Shown: positions 45,595 to 55,800 of the stretch, piece by piece
Numbering within the stretch: the first letter of the stretch is position 1
Layout of the letters: the number at the start of each line of letters is the position of its first letter
DNA from: Roseiconus nitratireducens
GTDB lineage: Bacteria; Planctomycetota; Planctomycetia; Pirellulales; Pirellulaceae
NCBI RefSeq assembly: GCF_008629675.1
Contig: NZ_VWOX01000009.1
Span: forward strand, 186,001-250,000
Direction: 5' to 3'
DNA: 64,000 nucleotides
Notes under the pieces: model-generated
Database searches by the model: none
Told to the model about the DNA's origin: nothing
The model's input: the letters and a program-made list of their open reading frames with translations, nothing else
Translations under genes and position numbers: made by a program

Positions 45595-47772
45595 TCACGA
45601 TCCCTCCGCGGCTCCGGTCACTTCAAAGGTCACCACGTTGGTGGGCACAAACGCCGTGATCTCCTGTTCTTTGGCTGCGTTCTTGGCGGCCTCGATCTCT
45701 TGATCGGCGCGTGCCACGGCGGCCTGAAGGGCTTCCTTGGGTTGCGTCGAATTCGGATCGTCTTGGAGCTCCTGCAATTCCTGGCGATAGGCTTGGGCCC
45801 GCGCCAGACGCTGGGGGTTCGGCTGGATCTTGACCTTCGTTTCGCCCTGCATCCAGATGGAATAGTGTCCCACCGCTGCTCCCGCAGCGACTTTGAGTTC
45901 GACCGTCGCGTCCGTTTTGTCCGCCGCGACGCTGAATTCGGCGGCACTCACCCCCGGCGGCAGATCGCGAGGCCGTAGCAGGCACACGGCTTGGCCGCCT
46001 TCTCGACGCGTCACCGTGACCGGCAGCTTCAGCGTCTCGCCTTGCTTGACCTTCGGTGTGGCCTCCGCTGACAAATGCAGCGAAATCGGTGAGAGATCAT
46101 CTGCCGAAACGAACACGGGCAATGACGACGTGATTCGTGAGCGGACAAAATCACGCCCGGCACCGCGGGCGTGGACAATGCAGACGGGGACGGCGAGAGA
46201 CGTGTGAGAATCGTCAACGCTGGTGCCGACCACCCGAATGTCCGCCCGTGCGGCACCCGCATCCTCGGCGGCGACCAGTGTCAGACAAGCCTGATTCTGA
46301 TTCTTCGCAATGACGATCGGCGCGCACTGCACGCCGTCGGGCAGACCTTCCGCAACCACCTCCACCGCACCGGCCCAACCGTCACGTCGCAGCACAAAGA
46401 CCTGAATCGTTTCCGCGCCGCCTCGGAACAGCTTGGTGCCGAACGGCTTGGATTGGCTCGCGTCGCGATGGGGATAGCTGCGATAGGCGACCAAATCAAA
46501 ACCTGGATTCGGCTCCGTCAACCGCAGGCGGTACCATTGCCGCTGCCGCAAGGTTTCGCCAACATCCAAATCCTGCAACACCAGGCGATAGGTTGCCGAC
46601 GCAGGCGCCGTGAAGGTCAAACCCGGATCGGACGTTCTGAGTCGCACGGCGGCGTCGCCCACGGCCTGCAAGTCATCGACCGTTGCCAGGTCGTGATACG
46701 TCGCCGCAGATGACGAGTCCGGATCCGAACTGCTTGGGTCAACCGCGAGACGTTCGACCTTCTGCACCGTCAGCCGGCCATCGGTCGGTTCACCCAGCCG
46801 ATGCGAGATCACATCGATCGCAACGACCTGATTCGCTTCCGCCGGAAACTCGAACAGATTCTCCCCATGCTTTGGGGCGAACCAATAGGTCCCTTCGTGC
46901 GGTACGGACAGCGTTTGCACCTGAGCGGCGGGATCCGCCGGTTCATCGATACCTCCCTCGCTTTCGGCCGTGATCGACTCGGGTGTCCAGACTCGCGGCA
47001 ACGTCCGTGCATCCTTTCCCAAGTCGGCGAGGACGAGCTCTTCGGCCGGTAGGTCGCGGACCAACAATTGGTAGAGGTGCTCCGGGCCACCGTGATACAG
47101 GACGTCATGCACAGCCAGCACGTGAATGCCACTGGTTTCTGGTAGGTACTCCAGGATCGGGTCAAAGCCGTCGGCACCGCGAGAAACCGCCACCAATCGA
47201 TGCTGGGGGTCGTACAGCTTCAGGTACCCCAACATCTTGGAATCCAGCCGTTGCGCCAACAGATCGACGCGAACCGATTTTCCCCTCGTCAATTCAACCG
47301 CGTAATAGTCCAGCGCCTCCGGGGACGTGGAAGCGGTCGCCCAAGTGTCACGCGCCAGGGGAGTCGGCTGTCGCGGATCGTGGCTGGCCGCGACCTCCGC
47401 GGTGGGCCGTTCAGAGACCAGGAAGGCGCGAGCGTTGGAAACGCCATGACGTCCCACCGCGCGAACTTCGTAGCGTCCCGGTGGAACCTCCTCGGCAACC
47501 TGGACGCGAAAGCTCCCGTACTCGACTTCCGGCGATTCGCTCAGCGGCAGTTTTTCGCCCGTCTTCACCTCCGCCGAAATACCGGGGTGTGAAAACAGCA
47601 ACTGATTCACTTCATCCAAACGATCCCCGGCGACGACTCGCATCTCAACGGTGGAGCCGACTTGGGCGCCGCTGCGCGAGACCGCGCGCAGCTCGATGGG
47701 CAAGAACTGCGCCGGCGACATCCCGGCGCCGATCAGCACCAGACACGCCACCCCCAAAAGTCGTTGGCTCAT
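45595..47772 (-). CDS. Large exported pre-peptidase-domain-like protein (surface cluster)
   Basis: 725 residues. MSQRLLGVACLVLIGAG and a cleavage near SPAQF form a signal peptide. The body is beta-rich: an Ig-like opening (GAQVGSTVEMRVVAGDRLDE), then a PPC-like domain at about 130-240 (YYAVELTRGKSVRVDLLAQR; FDPILEYLPETSG), a second at about 275-400, and a third with RLVLQDLDVGETLRQR. The C-terminal ~80 residues contain a Lys/Gln/Glu-rich helix (about 655-700). No catalytic motif is visible, so it is probably a structural or binding partner. It sits between the DUF1549/DUF1553 gene (85 bases upstream) and the PSCyt1-DUF1549-DUF1553 gene, and it resembles the plus-strand protein at 59274. The TTG codon before the ATG is not used here. 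Confidence 0.8.
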   Translation of the reverse strand: MSQRLLGVACLVLIGAGMSPAQFLPIELRAVSRSGAQVGSTVEMRVVAGDRLDEVNQLLFSHPGISAEVKTGEKLPLSESPEVEYGSFRVQVAEEVPPGRYEVRAVGRHGVSNARAFLVSERPTAEVAASHDPRQPTPLARDTWATASTSPEALDYYAVELTRGKSVRVDLLAQRLDSKMLGYLKLYDPQHRLVAVSRGADGFDPILEYLPETSGIHVLAVHDVLYHGGPEHLYQLLVRDLPAEELVLADLGKDARTLPRVWTPESITAESEGGIDEPADPAAQVQTLSVPHEGTYWFAPKHGENLFEFPAEANQVVAIDVISHRLGEPTDGRLTVQKVERLAVDPSSSDPDSSSAATYHDLATVDDLQAVGDAAVRLRTSDPGLTFTAPASATYRLVLQDLDVGETLRQRQWYRLRLTEPNPGFDLVAYRSYPHRDASQSKPFGTKLFRGGAETIQVFVLRRDGWAGAVEVVAEGLPDGVQCAPIVIAKNQNQACLTLVAAEDAGAARADIRVVGTSVDDSHTSLAVPVCIVHARGAGRDFVRSRITSSLPVFVSADDLSPISLHLSAEATPKVKQGETLKLPVTVTRREGGQAVCLLRPRDLPPGVSAAEFSVAADKTDATVELKVAAGAAVGHYSIWMQGETKVKIQPNPQRLARAQAYRQELQELQDDPNSTQPKEALQAAVARADQEIEAAKNAAKEQEITAFVPTNVVTFEVTGAAEGS

Positions 47773-47857
47773 CAAGTTGGCAACCTGAAAGAGGTTTGTG
47801 GCAGCGACATCGATTCACGTCCTTCCGGGCGTCGCATCGCGAACGCCGCTGTCGCGG

Positions 47858-50449
47858 CTAATGGTTGAACAAAAACTCTTTGGAATTGATCAGAGACCAA
47901 ATCAAATCCTCGTACGCCTTTCGGGAGTCTTCTTTGCGGCTCAGGTAACTGACCATCGCTTTCATTTCTTCGTCGGCCGGCTCCCGGCTCAAAGCGATCT
48001 GAAACAGTTCTTCCACCTTTTGCTGGTCCGTACGCGATGGGTCCGCCGCGAGTGCCGCCGCCCGGCCGCCGTCATCTGACAACTTGTTCTGCATCTGTTC
48101 CGAATTCAGCAGGTGCAAACTTTGCGTCAAATTGGCGTCCTGACTCCGTTCGCATTCACAGGCCGTTGTCGAATCGGGCCGACCAAACACGTCAAGAAAG
48201 TAAGAATCGAATTCGGTGTCCGGCAGTGAGACCGCGCGCACGTTTTGCGGCATCCCGGCGAACCGGGTAGGCGTCCCGGTCACCTGATCAACCGCGTCCA
48301 GGAGCACTTCCGCCTGAAGCCGCTTTGGATAAAAACGCGAGTAGCTGCGTCGGTCCCCCAGGTTTCGCTCCATCGGCTGGCTGTCCAACGCATACGCTTT
48401 GGAAACGGTGATCATTCGGATCAAGGCTTTCAGGTCGTACCCGGACTTGACCAACGTGTCGGCCAGCGCGTCCAGTAACTCCGGATTCGACGGCGGATTG
48501 GTGACGCGTAAGTCATCCTCCGGCTCGATCAATCCACGCCCCATGAAGTGCTTCCAATACCGGTTGGCAATCGCGCGTGCGAAGTACGGGTTGGAAGGGT
48601 CGGTCATCCAATCGGCCAATTGAACCCGCGGGTCCTCCCCAGGCCGAGGCGTGACCGGCGGAGCATCCAATCCTGCGGGCGGCAACGGTTTGCCTGTTTT
48701 CGGATCGGGCAATTGAGCCGCAGCGACGCGCGTCACGTAATCGGGCTCAGCCGGATCTCCGTCGGCTTTCTTCGTCACCGTCGTGAAAAACGCGGCCATC
48801 TGTGCGTAATCCGAACGGCTCCACTTTTCGTAGGGGTGGTGATGACACCGAGCGCACTGGATCCGCTGGCCCAAAAACAGTTGTGCCGCATCTTCGACGC
48901 GTTGATTCACATCGTTGACCTGTTGGTACCAGGCGACCGGTGGATTGCTGGCCACGCTGCCCGAAGCCGTGATGATGTCGCGAACGAATTGATCGTAAGG
49001 CTGATTGGAGTAAATGCTTTGCTGGATCCAATCGTGAAATGCCATGGTCGACAGGTGCAGTTCACCACGCTGCCGGCGATTCTTCAAAATGGCGTTCCAC
49101 TTGTTGGCGAAGTACTGGGCGTGATCAAAACTGTCCAGCAGATGATCGACCCAGCGGGCACGTTTGTCCGGGCTGCCATCCGACGCGAACGCTTGCGCTT
49201 CCTGCAACGTTGGAAGCCGGCCGGCGATATCCAGGGTCACGCGACGCAGATAGGTGGCGTCGTCGCACGGTGGTGAGGCGGGGATCCTCAACGAGGCCAG
49301 CTTCTTGAAAACCAGTTCGTCCACGATGTTCCGCGGTTCCGGAAACTCCATTTGCGACGCTTCCCCCGCCAACGTGCTTGTGGACGTCAGGGGAATGTCC
49401 GCTCGAAACACGGCAACCTGTCCTTGGAAACGCGCCATCACGGCGACATCTCCCACGAACTCCTGCAGTTCCACCAACCCTCGCGCATTGACCTCGGCCA
49501 TCTCCGGATCGTTGGATTCGTACACCGCCCCGCGCGTGACATCCTCGCGGCTGCCATCGGAATAGGTCGCCACCACCGAAAGCTGCTGCCTGGACGATGG
49601 CGAAAGTCGCCGGTGGGGCGGAAACACTTCGATCGAAACAACCGTCGGCTCGTCCCCGTTTCCGTAGGGCATGCCTTGGGCGATCCAACGTCGCAGCATC
49701 CGATACTCGTGACTATCCACCTGCAACCGCTGACCTCCGCCGTGAGGCGATGCGTTGGTGGCTTTCAATAACAACAAGCTCCTGTCGGGAATCGCCGGCG
49801 AGATTCGCCTCCCACGCGACTCATCGATCAGGTGGCGATAATCCTCGCGCGGTTCAAATCCCAACAAAGACAACTTGAACCCGTTTTGTCCGGCCGCTTT
49901 GCCGTGACATCCGCCGCCGTTGCAGGATAACTTCGTAAAGATCGGAACAATCTGTCCGGGAAAACTCAACGGCGGATTGGCCGTCATGTCAGCCACGACC
50001 AAGCTTGTCGCCACCCGCGTGCCCTCCGCGGATTCGGCGACGATCGTGCAGGCACCGTCGGCCAGAGGAGTGACAAAGCCTTCCTGCGAAACCTCAACAA
50101 TCCCATCGGGATCAACCGTGTAGGTCACCTCGCGGGTAGCATCCGTGACATTTCCCGACGTGTCCGATCGACTGACGATCAACTGCAGGCGGGCATCGCG
50201 TCCCCGCAGCTCCAAGTCTTCCTGACGGTGATCGAACGCCAACGCCGGACCGCCCGAGTTCGCGGAAGAATCAACACTGTCGGTGCCCCACGCGTCACCG
50301 TGCGACATCCCACCCGCAATGACCCAGGTGAGTGCGGCCGCGTGCCAAAGGAATGCACCAGCAGATCGAATCCGCGCGGGGCCGCCGCGGACTTGAACGA
50401 ACCGACTGGCAACGAAGACGAGTCCGTCAGTGACTCTTTCGGTATTCAT
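47858..50449 (-). CDS. DUF1549/DUF1553 surface cytochrome with N-terminal Ig-like domain
   Basis: 863 residues with a hydrophobic N-terminal export stretch (about 30-48). An Ig-like BIG_2 domain (about 72-152: DLELRGRDARLQLIVSRS) precedes a haem-like site, SCNGGGCHGKAAGQNG, of the C-x4-C-H form, within FTKLSC. Another Ig-like part (about 275-360) follows, then DUF1549 with a standard IQCARCHHHPYEKW motif (around residue 520) and DUF1553 at the C-terminus (VFGRPDSTTACECE). It is a paralogue of the plus-strand protein at 56663-58981: both share the Q-N-G-F-x-L-S-L-L-G-F-E-P segment and the same final layout. Membership of the cluster suggests a surface electron-carrying complex; the reaction is unknown. 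Confidence 0.9.
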   Translation of the reverse strand: MNTERVTDGLVFVASRFVQVRGGPARIRSAGAFLWHAAALTWVIAGGMSHGDAWGTDSVDSSANSGGPALAFDHRQEDLELRGRDARLQLIVSRSDTSGNVTDATREVTYTVDPDGIVEVSQEGFVTPLADGACTIVAESAEGTRVATSLVVADMTANPPLSFPGQIVPIFTKLSCNGGGCHGKAAGQNGFKLSLLGFEPREDYRHLIDESRGRRISPAIPDRSLLLLKATNASPHGGGQRLQVDSHEYRMLRRWIAQGMPYGNGDEPTVVSIEVFPPHRRLSPSSRQQLSVVATYSDGSREDVTRGAVYESNDPEMAEVNARGLVELQEFVGDVAVMARFQGQVAVFRADIPLTSTSTLAGEASQMEFPEPRNIVDELVFKKLASLRIPASPPCDDATYLRRVTLDIAGRLPTLQEAQAFASDGSPDKRARWVDHLLDSFDHAQYFANKWNAILKNRRQRGELHLSTMAFHDWIQQSIYSNQPYDQFVRDIITASGSVASNPPVAWYQQVNDVNQRVEDAAQLFLGQRIQCARCHHHPYEKWSRSDYAQMAAFFTTVTKKADGDPAEPDYVTRVAAAQLPDPKTGKPLPPAGLDAPPVTPRPGEDPRVQLADWMTDPSNPYFARAIANRYWKHFMGRGLIEPEDDLRVTNPPSNPELLDALADTLVKSGYDLKALIRMITVSKAYALDSQPMERNLGDRRSYSRFYPKRLQAEVLLDAVDQVTGTPTRFAGMPQNVRAVSLPDTEFDSYFLDVFGRPDSTTACECERSQDANLTQSLHLLNSEQMQNKLSDDGGRAAALAADPSRTDQQKVEELFQIALSREPADEEMKAMVSYLSRKEDSRKAYEDLIWSLINSKEFLFNH

Positions 50450-50605
50450 TTTGGCGGCGGGGGAGGTGGGCGGGATTGACGCCGCGGGTAGCCGGCAGCG
50501 TCACGGGGAAGGCGTGTCGGAGGGAGGCAGGTCCAAACGCCCGGTCGCTTCAGCCATGCTGCGGCGGACACACGACGCGGAATGTTCGGACCGAGTGGTA
50601 TTCCG

Positions 50606-51964
50606 TCAGATCAATTCACGGATCGGATCGCGGTCGACCAAATATTGGGGACGTCCCGTGGGATCAGGGATCGTCGTCGTCGCCGTGTCGATTCCCAAAT
50701 TGTGGTACAGCGTGGCGACGACTTCCTGCATGTCGACCGGCCGCTCCGTGGGTTCCTCACCCAGGCGGTTGGTGGCGCCGATGACTTGTCCGGTCCGCAT
50801 GCCGCCTCCTGCCAAATAGGCGCAGCTGACACGTGTCCAATGGTCACGACCGGCACCGGCATTGATCTTGGGTGTCCGTCCGAATTCGCCCCAGACGGCG
50901 ATGGTCACGTCGTCCAACATGCCGCGCTGATCCAAATCCTCGATCAGGGCGCTGAGACACTGATCCAATTTACCGCCATGGTCTCGCACCAGATCGAAGT
51001 TTTTGCCGTGGCTGTCCCAGCGACCATAGCTCAAACTGACAACGCGAGCGCCGGCTTCAATCAACCGCCGAGCCATCAGCAAATGATCGTTGCAGGTGGG
51101 GGCGCCGTCGTACTGGTACTGGTAAGGCTTCCCATCGCCGTAGCGTTCGACGATCTTCGGATCTTCTTTGGAGAGGTCCAATGCATCGATCAGCTTACTG
51201 CTGGTCAGCACGTCCAGGGCACGTTGGCCGAATGCATCCATCCCCTCCATCGCGCCGCTGATGTCGATGTCGCGTCGCAACGTGTCGATCTCGTTCAACA
51301 ACGCCCGGCGGTCCGACAATCGTTCCAACGTGATCCCGTTCAGCGTCATGTTCTTCATCCCCGGACCGTCCGGCTTGAACGCGGCGTGGGCGGTGCTGAG
51401 GAATCCGTGGGTCCCGGAATCGGACCACGGCTTGTGCTGCGTCGGCGCGGCGAGCCCGATGTTCGGCGGAACCGACGGATCGACCGGGCCGAACAATTTT
51501 GAAACCGCGGCGCCGATCGCGGGCCGCCCCCCGATGCTGCGCAAGTCGTTGGGCTTCCAACCGGTCAGACACTGCACCGCATCATGACCACCGCTGCAAC
51601 CGACGACGCTGCGGATGAAGGCCGCCTTGTCCGCCATCTGCGCCAGACGAGGAAACACTTCGCAAATCTCAATGCCCGAAACATTGGTTTTGATGGGGCT
51701 GAACTCGCCTCGAATCTCGCTGGGCGCCTCCGTCTTGATGTCCCACATGTCTTGATGTGGGGGGCCGCCGGCCAGAAAGATGTTGATGACCGATTTGTGC
51801 GAGGAACCGCGGGGGTTGCCGGCGGCCATCCCGGCTTCGGCCCGATACAGATCGGCCAACGTCAATCCGCCGGCCCCGAACGACAGCCCGCCGATTTTCA
51901 AGAAACCGCGGCGGCTGACGCCATCGCAATACCGACGGCCCGGGTTCGCCATGATGGACAGCAT
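50606..51964 (-). CDS. DUF1501 protein, Tat-exported (surface cluster, second copy)
   Basis: 452 residues. The leader contains VSRRGFLKIGGLSFGAGGL, a very good twin-arginine motif. DUF1501 landmarks are INIFLAGGPPHQDMWDIKTE, then RSVVGCSGGHDAV, RVVSLSYGRWDSHGKN, and IAVWGEFGRTPKINAGAGRDHW. It is transcribed from the minus-strand cluster, 156 bases before the DUF1549/DUF1553 gene, and is the partner of that protein, as the plus-strand DUF1501 is of its own. The 163-base tandem repeat region lies upstream (52199-52888). I use the ATG at 51964; the ATG at 51952 would also keep the leader. Confidence 0.9.
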   Translation of the reverse strand: MLSIMANPGRRYCDGVSRRGFLKIGGLSFGAGGLTLADLYRAEAGMAAGNPRGSSHKSVINIFLAGGPPHQDMWDIKTEAPSEIRGEFSPIKTNVSGIEICEVFPRLAQMADKAAFIRSVVGCSGGHDAVQCLTGWKPNDLRSIGGRPAIGAAVSKLFGPVDPSVPPNIGLAAPTQHKPWSDSGTHGFLSTAHAAFKPDGPGMKNMTLNGITLERLSDRRALLNEIDTLRRDIDISGAMEGMDAFGQRALDVLTSSKLIDALDLSKEDPKIVERYGDGKPYQYQYDGAPTCNDHLLMARRLIEAGARVVSLSYGRWDSHGKNFDLVRDHGGKLDQCLSALIEDLDQRGMLDDVTIAVWGEFGRTPKINAGAGRDHWTRVSCAYLAGGGMRTGQVIGATNRLGEEPTERPVDMQEVVATLYHNLGIDTATTTIPDPTGRPQYLVDRDPIRELI

Positions 51965-52198
51965 GATTCTCGCCCTGAAGGTAGGAGGTGGGGCGGTGGC
52001 CGGATGTGCATCCGACCGAGGTGGGGAGGGATCTGCTAGGGGAGATCCGCCTACCAATATAAGCCGCTGAAGGCCGGCGCAGCAACTTTAGGTCGCGAAA
52101 TACCGGCAGGTGGACTGGTGAATCCTCTCCCGACAAGATAACGGCCTCCCCGCACTCCGCTGAAAGAGGGGGTCTCGCACGGGTCAGAAAACGATGCG

Positions 52199-52888
52199 AG
52201 CCATCGCCGCCACTCGGCGGCGGAGCCGCCAACGCAGTGCGTTCCCAGGCAGGAGCCTGGGAACGAGGTGGCTGCTTACAACTGCCACCACCACCGCCCT
52301 GGTTCCAAGGCTCCCGCCTTGGAACCGGCTGCAACTCAGGCTTCGCCGGGCCACCAGCACGACACGTCACCGACCCTCGGCGGCAGAGCCGCCGATCCAG
52401 TGCGTTCCCAGGCGGGAGCCTGGGAACGAGGTGGCTGAGTGAAACCACTACCACCACCACCCTGGTTCCAAGGCTCCCGCCTTGGAACCGGCTGCAACTC
52501 AGGCTTCGCCGGGCCACCAGCACGACGCGTCACCGCCACTCGGCGGCGGAGCCGCCAACCCAGTGCGTTCCCAGGCGGGAGCCTGGGAACGAGGTGGCTG
52601 AGTGAAACCACTACCACCACCGCCCTGGTTCCAAGGCTCCCGCCTTGGAACCGGCTGCAAGTCAGGCCTCCGCCTGACGACTAACGAGACGCCTCAACGA
52701 ACATCGGCGGCGGAGCCGCCAGCTCAGTGCGTTCCCAGGCGAGAGCCTGGGAACGAGGTGGCTGAGTGAAACCACTACCACCACCACCCTGGTTCCAAGG
52801 CTCCCGCCTTGGAACCGGCTGCAAGTCAGGCTCCGCCTGACAACCAACGAAACGCGTCACCGACCCTCGCCGGCAAAGCCGCTTCGAA
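52199..52888. repeat. Four-unit ~163-bp tandem repeat with paired hairpins
   Basis: Four units plus the start of a fifth. Hairpin one, GTTCCCAGGC-NNNN-GCCTGGGAAC, starts at 52241, 52404, 52567 and 52731. Hairpin two, GGTTCCAAGGC-TCCC-GCCTTGGAACC, starts at 52301, 52464, 52627 and 52791. The period is 163 or 164 bases, which is not a multiple of three, and open frames are low-complexity, so it is non-coding. In units 2 and 3 the loop of hairpin one is GGGA, the reverse complement of the TCCC loop of hairpin two. A third short palindrome (GGCGGC...GCCGCC) starts each unit. The array ends at the stop codon of the WD40 gene; 51965-52198 shows nothing. Confidence 0.9.
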
Positions 52889-55800
52889 TCACTCCCATTC
52901 CGCGATCTTTTTCCCGTCGGACAGATTCCAAAGCCGGACGACGCCGCTCTGGCCGCCGGCGACCAACCGTTGTCCGTCCGGTGAAATGGCGACCGAAAAT
53001 AGAAAGTCACCGGCCGCATCAAAATTGCGAATCGTCTTTCCGTTGGAGCCATCGGCCAAACGGATTTGACCGCTCCCACAGGCCGCGACGAACTGGCTGC
53101 CGGAATCGACGAACTCAATGCCCGTCAACTCCTGCGGAAAGCCGCCGATGGTTCGCAGGGTCTCCCCGGTCCCGGAGTCCCAGACTCGGACGGATTGATC
53201 CGCACCGGCCGATGCCAACGTTCGACCATCGTTTTGCCAAGCGACGGCAAGCACGTGATGCGTGTGGCCTTCCAACGTTCGGATCAATTCCCCCGTGGCG
53301 ACGTCGGTTAGCCGTAGAGTTTTGTCGGCCGCCGCGGACGCCAGCGTGTGTCCATCGGGAGAAAACGCCAGACCAAGCACGCTGTCGGAATGCAACTCGC
53401 CAAAATCACGGAGCATTTCACCGGTCTGCGTGCTGAAAACTTTTACCGTTCCCGAACGACTGGGCTCACCACTCCCGACCGCCACGGTCAATCCGTCGGG
53501 ACTGAAGTCGATCGCCGTGACACGATCAACGATCACTTGCGGGTCTGTGACGGCGCCGATTTGGCGACGCAGCTCCCACCGGAACCGTGTTTCCTGACAT
53601 TGGATCGTGGCATCGGAAAGCCGGATCAACCGTTCGGGCAGCAGCACCACCTGAGGCGTCAGGGACGGCGCGACCAGCGAAACCTGGGCGGTGGCGGCAG
53701 ACTCAAGATGGTCGACCGGGCGACCGTCCGACAGACGATAGATCGTGGACGTCCCATCGCGGTGCAACGTTGCAAAGCGTTGACCGTCGGGCCGAACGCT
53801 GCAGTCGATGACGCTCTTGGCAGGTCCCACGAGTCGCTGCTGTTGTCCGGCCAACTGCTGCTCCAATCGAGTCTGCCGCCGCGTTGCCGCCTGCAGCCGT
53901 GATTGATGTTCCGGAATGACGGCGGCGGCCCGATCGCGGGCCTTGGTCGCTGCATCGACGGCGCGCTGTTGATTCTTCAACTCCTGTTCGCTCTTCGCCT
54001 TCTCCGCTTCAGCCTTGCTCACCGCCTCGTTGGCCGTCTTCAATTCCTTTTCCGCAGCGTCCTTTGCAGCTTTGGCGGCAGCTTCCGTTTGGGTCAATGC
54101 TTCAATTTTGGATTGCAAGTCCTTCACCGACGCCTGAGCCGACTGCAGATCGGACTTGGCCTTTGCCAACGCGGCGGCGGATTGCTCCAATTCTTTTTCA
54201 GCGGCTTGCCGGGGGGACGGATCTTGGTCATTCGGTTCTTCGTTTTTCGGTTTGTCCTTCTCCGTCGGTTCGTCGCCGCTGGCCGATCCGGAATCCGCAT
54301 TCGAGTCTGCAGACTTCGAGTCGGCAGGCGTCGAGTCTGCAGGCTTCGAGGGTTCCGCGGCGTCTTCATCACCGACATCGCTGGGACCCTTGCTATCCGG
54401 CATTGAACCCTGGTCCGGCTCACCTGCCTCAGAAGCCGCTGGCAGGGCTGCCAGTTTCGCTTCGGCGGCGCGTACGTTCTGTTCCAGATTCGGGACCACC
54501 GCAGAGAGCGAATTCACTTTGGCCGTTGCCATCTGCATGGATGCCTTCGTGGAGACGATCGCTTGCGCGGCGTCGGCAGCCTGTTTGCCGGCTTTCTCTG
54601 AATTGCTTTTGGCCTGCTGGACGGCTTTCACCGCATCGACCAGCTTGGATTCCTTGTCGGCATGCGTCTTGGCCAGTTCGTCACGTTTCTTGACGACGGC
54701 GGCCAATGCTTCCTCTTCTTTCTTCAGCAGTCCGTCCAACTCGCCGGTCCGGGCGTTCAGCGCGGCCACGATGGTCTTTTGCCGCGCCACATCATGTTCG
54801 GTTCGATCAATCGCAAGTTGTTCGCCGCGAGTTCCCTGGCAGGTCTGCACGATGTTCCCGGAAGCGATGTCGCACACCCGAGCGATCCCGTCAGAACCAC
54901 CCAGGATCATTTTTGACTCATTGTCGAACACCGTGATAGTTCCGACGGGAGCGGGAACATCGATGGTGCGAATGATCTGATTGTTTTCGGCATCGATGAT
55001 CTTCATGCCGCCCGACTCGCTGGCGATGACGACGGCGGCTTTGGGACTGGACAGAACGGCGATCGCTGCCGCATCGTTGACTTGTCCCAACGAATCGTGG
55101 ACCACTTCCAATCCGGCGTCTGATTCTGTCGCAGCCTGGTTCACCTTCATCAATCGCACGCTTCCCTGTTGATCCGACACGGCCACATGCGCACCGTCGC
55201 GGCCAACCGCCACCTGGTCGATCGAAAGTGCCAGATCGTTGATGCTGATTGTCGCGCCGGTCGTGGCGTCGTAGACGGCGATCGTTCCGCCGGTCGTGCC
55301 CGCGATCAGACGCGGTGCGGTTTCGACCCATGCGAGTCCAGCCAACGGCTCCCCGAGCGAACGGATGGTGACCTGGGGTTGATTCTCGCTGAGATTCCAG
55401 ATTTCCAGATCGCCAATGGCGTTGACGATGGCGACCCGATCGCGCGACGCGTTGAAAGCCACCCGCCGAGCCGTCCGACCTTGCAACGGATTCGCGTCGT
55501 CGTCCGCCACTCGCGTGCGTTCCCACAAACGTACCGAACGAAATCCGCCGGTCGCGATCTGACGAGAATCCGGCGAGAACGCGACGGACTGCACCAGGTC
55601 CACGTCGGCCACCGGACCGACATTCAGCGAGGCGTCGACCAGACGCGCCTCCTCCGCTTGAGTTTCCAAATCCATCAGGATCACCCGATTTCCCCGGGTG
55701 AAGGCCACCAGATCGCCCGCCGGTGAGAAATCGATGGCGTACGTGGGCCGCACCGATTCGGGAACCGGTTGCCATTGAATGGACTCGGCGGCTGCATCAC

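Noticed and set aside
52199..52888. Possible CRISPR-like array or repeat protein
   Set aside because: Units are about 163 bases and consist of adjacent palindromes without unique spacers; the period is not a multiple of three and no cas gene is present.
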